Origin: Shinisaurus crocodilurus
Lineage: Eukaryota > Chordata > Lepidosauria > Squamata > Shinisauridae
DNA length: 64,000 nucleotides
Direction: 5' to 3'
Assembly: GCA_021292165.1 (NCBI GenBank)
Contig: CM037879.1
Coordinates: 263,321,921 to 263,385,920 of the forward strand
Part shown: piece after piece, positions 54,591 to 63,415 of the stretch
Position numbering within the stretch: position 1 is the first letter of the stretch
Layout of the letters: each line of letters begins with the position of its first letter
Notes under the pieces: model-generated
The model's input: only the letters and a program-made list of their open reading frames with translations
Database searches by the model: none
What the model was told of the DNA's origin: nothing
Translations under genes and position numbers: made by a program

Positions 54591-54919
54591 AAGGAATGGA
54601 TGAAATATGTCTTCACGAACAAGGGCATACAGAAAGAGAATCTAATTTCAGGCAAGTATCGTAGGGTTTTGCTGTACAGAGTTGGTGTAATACAGTGGCT
54701 ACCAAACTGACTTATGGATCACTAAATCCCTGGTTTGAATTATCCATAATCTCATTAGGTGGCCTTAAACAAGCTGCTTTTTCTCAATCTCGGCTCTCAC
54801 CCATCAGACCTACAGCAAACATGAGGGTATTGTTTGCTGATCTACCCTACAGAATTGTTGTAAGGCTTACAACAAAATCACACATGTGAAACAGTAATTG
54901 AAATAGTAAGGCCGCAATG
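54591..54919. other. Short unassigned stretch
   Basis: No recognised feature. Confidence 0.35.
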
Positions 54920-55232
54920 GCAATCCTATGCATGGTTAGACTGAAAAAAGTCCTACAACTCCCAGCATGGCTGGCTGGGGCATGCTGGGAGTTGTAGGAC
55001 TTTTTTTCAGTCTAAACATGCATAGGATTGTGCCCTAAGTGTTATTAGGCAGCTCTGCAAACAGCACTTGTAAGAGTAACAACAAGCAAGGCTTTCTTTA
55101 TACAACTAAAGGTGCAGACCTAACCTATGCACATTTACACATAGAGGGGCGGGGGGAGTCCTGCAACTCCCAGCATTCCCCAGCCAGCCATGCTGTAGGA
55201 CCTCTCCCCCTTCTACATGCATAGGATTATGC
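54920..55232. mobile_element. Two palindromic MITEs, 'aatcctatgcat' family
   Basis: Copy one, 54920-55037, is a near-perfect palindrome centred on 'ggctggctggggcatgctgg'. Copy two, about 55120-55232, is eroded ('gtcctgcaactcccagcatt' and 'ctacatgcataggattatgcc'). They are separated by about 80 bases of unique DNA. Confidence 0.7.
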
Positions 55233-55333
55233 CACAAGAGCTGCAGTCCTACACACACCAGAAATGGATGCAACTATTTCCGAATGTACACACGTGCCTA
55301 GGATCAGGCTGCTCTGTGCAGGTAGGCTGTTTC

Positions 55334-55546
55334 CAGGGGAGGCTGGTGGTGCCTCCTATTCCATTACAGGTTTTGCAGGTTTTATTTGGAGCTTCATAGG
55401 AGCTATCCACGGTGCTCCATGGTGGTGAACCTATTTCGGGGGTGGAGTTCAGCACCATGGGTAGCTCCTACGAAGCTCCAAGTGAAACCTGAAAAACCTG
55501 TAATGGGAAAGGAGCCCCACCGAAATAGGAGTCCCCAGCCGCTCCT
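55334..55546. mobile_element. GGCTGG-family palindromic MITE, copy 4
   Basis: It starts CAGGGGAGGCTGGTGGTGCC and pairs with 'aataggagtccccagcc' at the right. The outermost right end is changed ('gctcct'), and no duplication is visible. Confidence 0.7.
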
Positions 55547-55625
55547 AACAGGGTAATCCCATCAGGGCCGGATTAAGCTAGGGGCTGTTGGAGCGCCAGC
55601 TCCAGGCCCCTAACAGAAAATAGGC

Positions 55626-55856
55626 CTACACAATTATAGGGACACGCGGCGATTTCCCCCCCCCCTTCGGACGGCAGCAACGGCGCTTGCATTCGACTCG
55701 AGGATAACCAACAAGCCGCAAGCCTGCAGCTTTCGCGCTCTGTTGAACTATGTCCTCTCTAAGGCACCGTCTCTTCCTCCAGAAGCGGAAGCGGCGAGCC
55801 GAGGAGGCCGCGCCAGTGTGTGTGTGTGAGAGCGAGAGAGGAGCGCGTGAGAAAAG
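55626..55856 (+). promoter_or_regulatory. Captured EIF2B5-type promoter/5' UTR, GC-rich
   Basis: CpG-rich sequence runs from the hAT end to the exon-1 ATG. AAGATGGCGGCC at the start codon is a YY1-type word often found at housekeeping-gene starts. A (TG)n/(GA)n patch lies at 55816-55844. No TATA box. This is consistent with a CpG-island promoter moved together with exon 1. Confidence 0.5.
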
Positions 55857-56019
55857 ATGGCGGCCCGCGGCGCCTCTGCGAAGCGTGGAGCCGGGTCCGG
55901 GGGCTCTCAGGGGTCCGAGCCCCAAGAGGAGCCGCCTCCACCGCTCCAGGCCGTGCTGGTCGCCGACAGCTTCAACCGCCGCTTCTTCCCCATTTCCAAG
56001 GAGTCAGGACCGGCCCCGG
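55857..56019 (+). pseudogene. EIF2B5: EIF2B5 first exon, transposon-captured fragment
   Basis: The ATG at 55857 lies in strong context and opens a frame of 54 codons. After a Gly/Ser/Ala-rich start comes EEPPPP (residues 24-29), [10 protein letters not shown] (30-39) and FFPISK (43-48). This order and wording match the N-terminus of eIF2B epsilon, the catalytic guanine-nucleotide exchange subunit for eIF2, where the LVADSF motif begins the nucleotidyltransferase-like domain. After the FPISK motif the text departs from the usual DQPR (here ESGPAPG), consistent with decay by a small indel. The frame runs into a good splice donor, CCCCGG|GTGAGC at 56019/56020, with intron-like sequence beyond. 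That marks a genomic copy, not a retrocopy. No later EIF2B5 exons were found in the remaining 8 kb, and the full protein is about 700 residues. It is a truncated, probably non-coding copy; the donor could still be used in chimeric transcripts. Confidence 0.8.
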
Positions 56020-56264
56020 GTGAGCGATGGGCAGGCGGCAGAGGGGGATGCGGGCAGCTGCCGCCGAAGGCCTCGGCCTCCTCCCTTCGTTCTCCGCCGG
56101 GGAGGCGCTTTCGGTCTTCGGCGAGCGGGCAAGCTGTAGCGCTTCTGCAGAAATCGCACCCCGCAGATCAAGCAGGGGCCAGTTCTGGGCAGCATTTGAA
56201 TTGAAATCCACTCCTTCCTTGCCAGCCACCTCTTCGTGCCTTTTGCCTCCAGTTAGGCTTGCCA
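56020..56264 (+). other. Captured start of EIF2B5 intron 1
   Basis: GC-rich DNA follows directly from the GTGAGC donor and grades into lower GC by 56200. It ends at the first MITE, at 56265. This is continuous with the exon-1 copy and is probably part of the same captured block. Confidence 0.5.
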
Positions 56265-56372
56265 GGATATTCTACATGTTTAGACATGAAAAAAATCCTA
56301 CAACTCCCAGCATGATAGCTGGGGCATCCCGGGAGATGTAGGACTTTTTCCCTGTCTTAACATGCATTGCAC
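56265..56372. mobile_element. Palindromic MITE, 'aatcctatgcat' family
   Basis: 'tctacatgtttagacatgaa' and 'tcctacaactcccagcatga' pair with 'gggagatgtaggactttttc' and 'taacatgcattgcacccta'. It sits in the captured intron-like DNA. Confidence 0.65.
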
Positions 56373-56399
56373 CCTAAAAGGAGCAACTGGCAAAATTGA

Positions 56400-57052
56400 T
56401 TCATCATTGCATTTCTATCCCACCATCCCCTCCCTCCTCCTTGCAAGGAGCCCAGGGCGGCTTATATGGCCCTCCTCTTCTTTGTTTTATCCTTGCAACA
56501 ACCCTGTGTTTGTCAATATAACCCCAAGAGTCTCTGGTGCAGGACTAATTTTGTGATGTGTGTTAAGGCTGAAGCGCTTGGGACTCTTCATTTAGAAAAA
56601 AAGAGGCAACTGGGCAGTGGGGCAGGGTGGGGATATGGCAGAGGTTTCTAAAATTAATGTAAGATGTGGAGAAAGTAGATAATTTTTTTTCTCCCTCATA
56701 ATACTAAAATGTGGGATCATCCAAAGAAATGGATTGGTGGTAGAAAGTGCCTCTTCATACAATTCAGAATTCATAGAATTAACTGCCAGAAGATGTGATA
56801 GCCGCTAGGTTGGATAGCTTTAAATAGGCATTAGATAGCTTCATAGAGGAGAGGTGTCTATTGATGACTATCACTCATGATGGCTACATGGAGCATCCAG
56901 GTTTATTTATTATTACCATCATATCATGCCTTTTTTACTTCTTGCAAGGAACCCAAGGCGACTTACATAGTCCTCCTCCTCCTCCTCCTCCTCCATCATC
57001 TCCATTTTATCCTCACAACAACCCTGTGAGGTAGGTTAGGCTGAGAGTCAGG
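56400..57052 (-). repeat. Two Sauria-type SINE tails and a repeat fragment
   Basis: 56400-56515 ('cttgcaaggagcccagggcg', 'tgcaacaaccctgtg') and 56906-57052 ('caaggaacccaaggcgactt', 'cacaacaaccctgtgaggtagg') are headless minus-strand SINE parts. About 56810-56890 is an inverted fragment of the 41355 repeat. Confidence 0.65.
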
Positions 57053-57253
57053 GACTCTTTTATAATGTATTTCAGTTTACCCCACACAAAGCACTCACAC
57101 ACAGAGCAGCCAGACAAAAGCAAAACGCGCTTATAATTTGTAGGTAGCCTTTTATAATGTATTTCAATTTTAGACAGCAAAAAAGGTAGTACATTCTTAT
57201 TTTTTAAACCCACTTTTGCCATTGAAATAAAATTCCATCCTCCATTTAATCAT

Positions 57254-57604
57254 TATTTATTTATTGCATTTATACCCCGCTCTTCAGCCAGAAAAGGCTC
57301 TCAGAGCGGCTTACACAGATTAATAATAAGACATTCCCTGCCCTCAGGCTCACAATCTAAAAGACATGACACAAAAGGAAAAGGGATTGGGAGGGAGGAG
57401 GAAGAATGCCAAACTCAGGCACCAATATAATGTTTGGCATTCTTCCTCCTCCCCCCCAATCCCTTTTCCTTTTGTGTCACATCTTTTAGATTGTGAGCCT
57501 GAGGGTAGGGAATGTCTTATTATTACCGGTAATCTGTGTAAACCGCTCTGAGAGCCTTTTCTGGCTGAAGAGCGGGGTATAAATGGAATAAATAAATAAA
57601 TAAA
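57254..57604. repeat. Long near-perfect inverted repeat of a LINE/SINE tail
   Basis: The left arm 57254-57414 reads 'ccccgctcttcagccagaaa', 'ctcagagcggcttacac', 'gacattccctgccctcaggc' and 'ggaggaagaatgccaaac'. The right arm 57432-57604 is its complement, ending in AAAT repeats. The spacer is 17 bases. The same text occurs once, not inverted, at 21531-21650. Confidence 0.85.
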
Positions 57605-57794
57605 TCTTTAATTTCTACCCACTTTTGCCATCAAAATAACATTCCATCCTCCATTTAATCACTTGTTAACATTATAATTAATTTATAATAACTTTCCATT
57701 TAAGAAAAAAAAAATCACCCCTATCAAGTGAAAAAAAATGACCCAGGTCCTTTTTTTTTACTTGATCCATTCGTTCTTTTTTTTTTTTTTTAAA

Positions 57795-57866
57795 CTATAG
57801 TCCGGTCCCCCAACAGTCTGAGAGACAATGAACTGGCCCCCTGTTTAAAAAGTTTGAGGACCCCTG
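57795..57866. mobile_element. Right-end fragment of the 1857-type hAT
   Basis: 'agagacaatgaactggcccc' and 'aaaaagtttgaggacccctg' match the right terminus of 1857-3049. The left terminus is absent. Confidence 0.75.
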
Positions 57867-57999
57867 TTGTAATCCTTACATCAACCCTGTAAGGCAGGTC
57901 AATAGCATTCTCTCCATACAGCACGTGGGGGGGGGGGCAGCTGAGTAAGAGCTCGGTTCGTGTACATTGTTGCCTAACAGTCTGCATAATTCCCGAAGG

Positions 58000-58310
58000 G
58001 GTGGGCTGTGTTAGTCTATTGCAGCAAGAACAACAAGAGAGTCTTGTGGTACCCTAAAGACCAACACATTCATTCTGACATAAGCTTTCACAGGACACTG
58101 CCCACTTCCATCAGGTTTTACTTGAGTTAACAAGCTTATTGTTTACAAAAAAAGAAATATTTTCAATATGTTTCTGTTTTGGCACTTTAATGGTAATTAA
58201 AATATTTAATTTGTTTTAATATAAAATTGCGTCTTCATTTTATTTATTTCCATAAAAAGGCCCACCAAAATCCTCAGCACCAGGCCCATAATGCTCTTAA
58301 TCCGGCCCTG
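58000..58310. repeat. Interspersed repeat then hAT terminal region
   Basis: 58003-58130 ('gtgttagtctattgcagcaa', 'cttgtggtaccctaaagacc', 'cataagctttcacagg') is a repeat of a type widespread in reptile genomes, class not assigned. From about 58255 the right end of the Pack-type element begins ('ctcagcaccaggcccataat'). Confidence 0.5.
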
Positions 58311-58639
58311 AATCCCATGCCATGCATATCTCCTCGGAATTCAATCCCATTAAATTCAACGGGACTTACTGCCAGCTAAGTGTATAGGATTGCAGCCTGA
58401 ACCTTTCAGTTTTATTTTTTTTTAATGTGGCAGGTGAGATTGCTTACTCCCCCTTCATTGTGTGCCCCCCCCGCCATTCCTCCCACACACACCCCACCCC
58501 ATCCGTCCCACTCCAAGAAAACAAACACATCATAAAAGACCGGATAGGGCCCACTCGATCTTCTCCAAGTGTCGCGTCGAGCTATACTGTGACCTTCAAA
58601 GCTTGGCTCCGGGCTCCCCAGTGTCTGGTAGCCACGGCA

Positions 58640-59085
58640 AACGGCCAGTGCTGACACACAGACGCCTTTGCAAGCGACCGCTGCTGGCGCTGTGCTGCTG
58701 TCGTCGTTTACGATCTGCGCCTCCCCCTGTTGCAACCCTTCCTTACCCCGCGCCGCCGCCGCCGCGCCGCACCCACCACCTCATTTTTTCCCCCTCGTCG
58801 GCGGGCAAACGGAGCGCCCCTGAAGAGACCGCTGTTCTCTTAATGGCAGAGCGTGGCGCGGGAGGGGCCGAGGGCGCGCGCGGATGACAGTGGACGCATG
58901 CCTGCAGCCAATCAGCGCCGAGGACAAACTGGGATGGTATATAGCTTGAATGAATCATTAAGCTTGACACGCGCTCCTGAGTTTCCCTGGGCTGGGCGAT
59001 TCAACGCGTTTCTTCCTGCTAGGCTATTAAGCCGCGAAGTCCTTTCTGTACCGAGAGAATAATATTACGCGCGCGCACGCACGCA
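58640..59085 (+). promoter_or_regulatory. Orphan CpG-island promoter with CCAAT and TATA boxes
   Basis: A CpG-dense block (CCGCCGCCGCCGCGCCGC at about 58750, GGGCGCGCGCGG at about 58872) contains CCAAT in GCAGCCAATCAGCG at 58908-58912 and TATATA at 58938-58943. The TATA lies 26-31 bases downstream of CCAAT in the correct order for plus-strand transcription. The predicted start is near 58965-58975. No coding exon was recognised downstream. It could drive a long noncoding RNA, an upstream exon of a gene outside the window, or be an enhancer-like island. Confidence 0.5.
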
Positions 59086-60713
59086 CACACAAGGAAAGAG
59101 CGAACTGTCGCTTCCACCTGCGTCAAAGGAAAACGGGGTGTGGGGGTGGGGGTGAAAAAATAGGGTTCCAAAAAGTCGTTTCACCTCACAATTCTAACAG
59201 CCCGAGCTTATGTGGCTTTACTCAGAAGTCAGTTGCCCGACAGGTATAGGTTGTTAAAAATCTCTTGCATTCGATGACAATGAGGAATCTTTTCTTCCTT
59301 TTTTCAGTCATCTCACTTGGATAGTTGCTACTAGCAATCAGCCCCTCATCCCTCCAAAAATGCACGGAAGGGGAAAATCTCTCGGGTCGTTAGATGTACA
59401 ACTATTTTTAGAGACTGGATTTGGAGATGATCCATTTGGGGAAATATGGAGGGCAAAATATAACATACAAATCCGGATATATCAGACTCTTTCCTCCGCG
59501 CCTTGCCTTAGGGTGGACACGGCACAATCCTATGCATGTTTAGACGGGGGGCAGGGGGGGGAGCGGGAAGGTCCTACAATTCCCAGCATGGCTGGCTGGG
59601 GAATGCTGGGAATTGTAGGACTTTTTTCTGTCTAAACATGGATAGGATTTCGCCCTAAATGGAGAGTCCAGTCTCCATTGCCAGCCAGCAGTGGAAGCGA
59701 GAGTTGCAAATGAAGGCGAATACGTGACACTGTGTCACAGTCTTTCCCAACCTGGTGCTCACCGGATGTGTTGGACTACAACTCCCATAATTCCCATCCA
59801 ATTGCCATGCTGGCTAGGAATGATGGGAGTTGTAATCCGATACATCTGGAGGACCCCACATTGGGGAAAGGGTGCTGTATCGGATACATTGGATACTGAT
59901 GGCTCGTAATCGATAGACGATGTCGGTTAGATTCCAACTCCCATCTGCGCCTGCCAGCATGGCCAATGGTCAGGTATTATGGGAGTTGTAGTCCAACAAC
60001 ATGAGAAGGGCCACACGCTGCTGGCTTAAATCCTAGGCTGCCAGTGTTCATAATGGGGATTTTGAGGTGCGCATGGGAATCAGTGTGTAACAAGGGTCCC
60101 GGGAAGCAACTTGGGTCCCCCTTCCATTTACATGGAGTCGGAGGCCAAGCTTTTGTCCCTTTTGACGTTATGATCAGCTGCTCTTCATCCAGCCTCCTCT
60201 CCGTCGTAACTTACATCCGTTAAAGCTTGTTGTTATCGCTCCAGGATGTATAACCCCAAAGAAGAACTGAATCGAACTCCTTTTTTCGAGACCCAAAACG
60301 GTACCGAACAACAACTGGTCTTCTATGAAGCGGCTTGCGCGCATCTCTCTACACCGGATTCCTGTTGCCTCCCTTTCGCCATTGTGGCACAGACACGCAC
60401 ACAAGTTGCAACCAGACAGAGCTGGCGACAGACACAACAAACCATCGTGTTGTTTGGCTTTCCTTTAGAGGTTCTCTCCGAAGGAAACGCGCAGCCGCTG
60501 GCTCGGGGGTTGTGCGTCGGCGGTGGCTTTTGCCTATTTTATGTCATCGACTCCGAATCTAACCAACCGATCTACACATCCTCCACTCGCTTGTATGAAA
60601 CGCTGCAGCAGCTTCTGGGCCTGCCCAGGATCGTGTTTTTGTTCCTGCATTTCAAAGAGCATTTATTGAATTGTCCCAGCTTTGTTAGCACAGGCGTTCT
60701 TTAGAAAGGGCTA

Positions 60714-60715
<2 letters not shown>
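59086..60715. other. Non-repetitive DNA with two MITEs; possible noncoding transcript
   Basis: Within it lie an 'aatcctatgcat' palindrome (59519-59660) and palindromic hAT MITE arms (59740-59875 and half of one at 59935-60000). The remainder is repeat-free and moderately GC-rich. It includes a 152-codon open frame on the plus strand (60246-60704) that starts MYNPKEELNR. I recognise no domain in it and see no codon bias. It is best treated as possible transcript body downstream of the orphan promoter. Confidence 0.4.

Positions 60716-60785
<70 letters not shown>
60716..60785. repeat. (AAT)n(ATT)n inverted microsatellite
   Basis: AAT triplets switch to ATT triplets at about 60764, forming a perfect hairpin-capable repeat. 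Confidence 0.9.
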
Positions 60786-62750
60786 TTAAAAATAGCTGGG
60801 ATGTATTTGCAAATAGCTCGCTTTCTAGCATTCCCGCCCCCCTCCCACGCCGCCGCCGCCGCCGCCGCCGCCTTTAAAACACCTAACAATTTCCACCTGC
60901 ATTTCTGGTCCGTTTAACCCCCCAATCCCCCCTCCCCACTAGCCCCCAGCGCTGCCAGGGTAGCTTGAAAACTTATCGTGCGATAAAATAGATTCTCCTG
61001 ATTTATGGAGTTTACTAATGCTGAATTCGTCTTGCCAGAGAGCGGCTGAATAGTTTGCCTCCTAACACAAGAAAAGGCTTTGTGTTGCTAAGCGATTAGA
61101 GCAGATGTAATGAGATTTACCTCAATCCTGCTTTGCCCTTTCCTATCTGCAGTAAAATTGTGTGGGTGTGGGTGTTGGGGGGGGGCGGGGGAAACCGTTT
61201 GTGTGTCTCAGTCTTGTACTTTGTTACAAGGAGCGGCGTAACTTTGCTTCTAGTTTCGCGACTCTGATATTTACCATGCAGATGTGAGCACAAAGGAGAG
61301 GAGAGGGAGAGAGAACACCTGTCTAATAAGGAAGAGAAAATTTGGTCTTTAGAATGAAACAGTATCCCTAATGTTATATTCATAGCCATAAATTGCCTAC
61401 TAAACTTCCTTTGCATACCTTATCTCTGCACCCTTGTAAAAGTAGGTGAGCAAACAAAAAACGGAGCCGCCTTTTCAAAAAATGAGAGAGAGCGAGAGAG
61501 CGACGCAGAAGACAGATTATAACCGTTATTATTTTCATAATCAAACAGTAGTTCCAAGATCTGTTATAACAATGCGTGTTTGTACTGAAGTAATGGGCAA
61601 TCTAGTGATTTCTCGTTGGTTCCTCTCACCCCCCCAAGCATATTAATGGGAAAGGGGGTGAAGGCGGGGGGGGGGAGAGAAAGAGACAATGTATGGCAAT
61701 GCAATGCTGACAAATTAAATAAAATTCCGCTATAGTCTACGCGTGAAGAATTCCTGTATTAATGGATCGCGTAGAGCTCCTGTCCGGTTTGGCTTGTTTT
61801 TAAAACAACCTGGATTTTTAAGACACTTTGACTACCTCCTTTTATTTTATTTTTATTTTAGTAGATCGCGCGTGGGGGGGGGGGGTGTTGCGCTTTGCTT
61901 TCCGCTTGGCTTGGTGTACGCAAACTGAATTTGCAAGCAGCCCGGGAGGAGCTAAGCAAAGAGGGGGGGAGGGGGGACCGACCCCGAGGCGGATTCTAGT
62001 CACGTCTTTGCTAACTGACGACAAGGAGACTAGCCAGAGAGAGAGAGAGAGGGAGAGAGGGAGGGAGGGAGGCGGGCGGGCGGGCGGGGGGAGAGAGAGA
62101 AAAAGACCCAATTTCTTTTTGAATGTTGGTAATTGGGTACTTTTACACGCAGATCACGCTGTTGGGGGAACTTAAAAAATAAGCTAGATAGATCGGCGTC
62201 TTGCATCTAAGGCACATATCTCTGCTTCTTTGCTTGTTCTTTGCTGTCATTTTTCCATCCACCAGCAGTTATCTAACATGGTTTTATGTATATTGCCTGA
62301 TAAACACAGATTATATATTATAGGCAATTAAGCTGTTGAGTGAAACTACATGCTTCCCCTCTCTGCAGCAGTCCCTCAACCCCTTCTGATTCTCTTGTGT
62401 ACTGTACACCCTATTTTATGAGAAGGTAGACAGAGAGTCTGATGTAGGAAACAGCTCCCTCTCTGTTAGGAATCATTCTTTGAGGGAAATTATTTAAACG
62501 TGTAGCACTTACAGGAAGGACAATGAAGCAGGCAGGCTTCTTTTGGTTTAATACACATTTGCAAAACAGAAAGGCAAAAATATTAATAATACGACTGCAA
62601 TACCACTGTAGGTTTGCATATAAATCCTATACTTCCCTGTTAACACTTCTAGCCCCAGAAGCAACTCCCCCCCCCCAAACATTTGGCTTTTCTTATACAT
62701 TATTAAGAACCAAAGGCAGAAAATAATAGTACAAAATGCAGTAGAACCAG
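60786..62750. other. Non-repetitive, CpG-moderate regulatory-like block
   Basis: Almost free of interspersed repeats. It has a CCG run (60848-60871), a G-run (61168-61190), a GA/GGGA/GGGC tract (62036-62098) and AT-rich conserved-looking words ('gattataaccgttattattttcataatc', 'ctgatttatggagtttactaatgctg', 'gcctgataaacacagattat'). No coding exon was identified on either strand. Confidence 0.4.
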
Positions 62751-62754
62751 GAAG

Positions 62755-63415
62755 ACATCATTTTAATTGAAACAAAAGTTTTATTACCAAACTAGTTTGT
62801 ATAAAACATGGTTATACATGACTTTTGTAAGTTTGTAATAAAACAGCATGAAAAGGCAGTGGTAAAAACTTTTCTTTTTCTTCAAAAGGCAGCAGCTTAT
62901 AAAATAAATAGCTACCATTTTGCGTTTGGACAATAGCTGCATAAACTTTGTTCACTTTGAACATTGTTTAATAACATTATTAATACATTAGCAAAGTTTT
63001 CTATAAAAAGGTAAGACACATTGGTGCTAAAGTACATCTGGAGGCATTTCCAAGTCCTTTACAAAACCACATAACAAAAACATGGCAGTTGTAAGGTTAT
63101 GTTGACTACGCATCTAGATATGAAGAGGTAATAAGCATTACATATTTTTAAAAAGTTATCAAGATATACACATTTTAAACCATTTGTACAAAAAGTCTAT
63201 AAATTTCTCTCTCTCTTATATACAAAAATAGCTTAATATATTCCCACAATTGGTTAGGAAGATACAAATAGATTTTTTTAATATATATAATAAAAAGTTC
63301 ACAAGAAAACATAAATTGGAAGCATTTTATGATGGGAAAGTGGACAAAGGGGAGAGGGAGACACTTCAGAGGATTCTTTGAATACAGCATAGTTTTGATT
63401 TTCAAAATCTCCACA
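62755..63415 (-). other. Possible 3' end / 3' UTR of a minus-strand gene
   Basis: Repeat-free AT-rich DNA of about 660 bases. On the minus strand it has AATAAA at 62780-62785 and ATTAAA near 62764, placing a cleavage site near 62755. Many TTTTATA/TATTTAT and ATTTA words occur upstream on that strand, as in regulated 3' UTRs. The gene body would lie beyond the right edge. I do not recognise the gene. The 79-codon frame at 63175-63414 is AT-driven and not a convincing protein. Confidence 0.4.

Larger units (their letters stand above)
55563..58310. mobile_element. Pack-type hAT-like element carrying EIF2B5 promoter and exon 1
   Basis: Terminal repeats CAGGGCCGGATTAAG and CTTAATCCGGCCCTG. An exact target duplication AATCCCAT (55555-55562 and 58311-58318). 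The terminal 60 bases on each side match the 46434-47104 element in the opposite orientation, so these are homologous ends with different contents. Between them lie GC-rich promoter-like DNA, an EIF2B5-like first exon and its donor (55640-56030), about 250 bases of intron-like DNA, and then repeats: a MITE (56265-56372), SINE tails (56400-56515, 56906-57052), a long inverted repeat (57254-57604), a hAT end fragment (57795-57866) and another interspersed repeat (58000-58130). No transposase was seen. Alternatives are two independent element ends or an assembly artefact; the exact duplication argues against both. Confidence 0.8.

Noticed and set aside
55563..58310. Genuine EIF2B5 locus in place of a captured copy
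   Set aside because: No later exons follow within the window, the block is bounded by hAT termini with an exact duplication, and the same termini occur elsewhere with other cargo.
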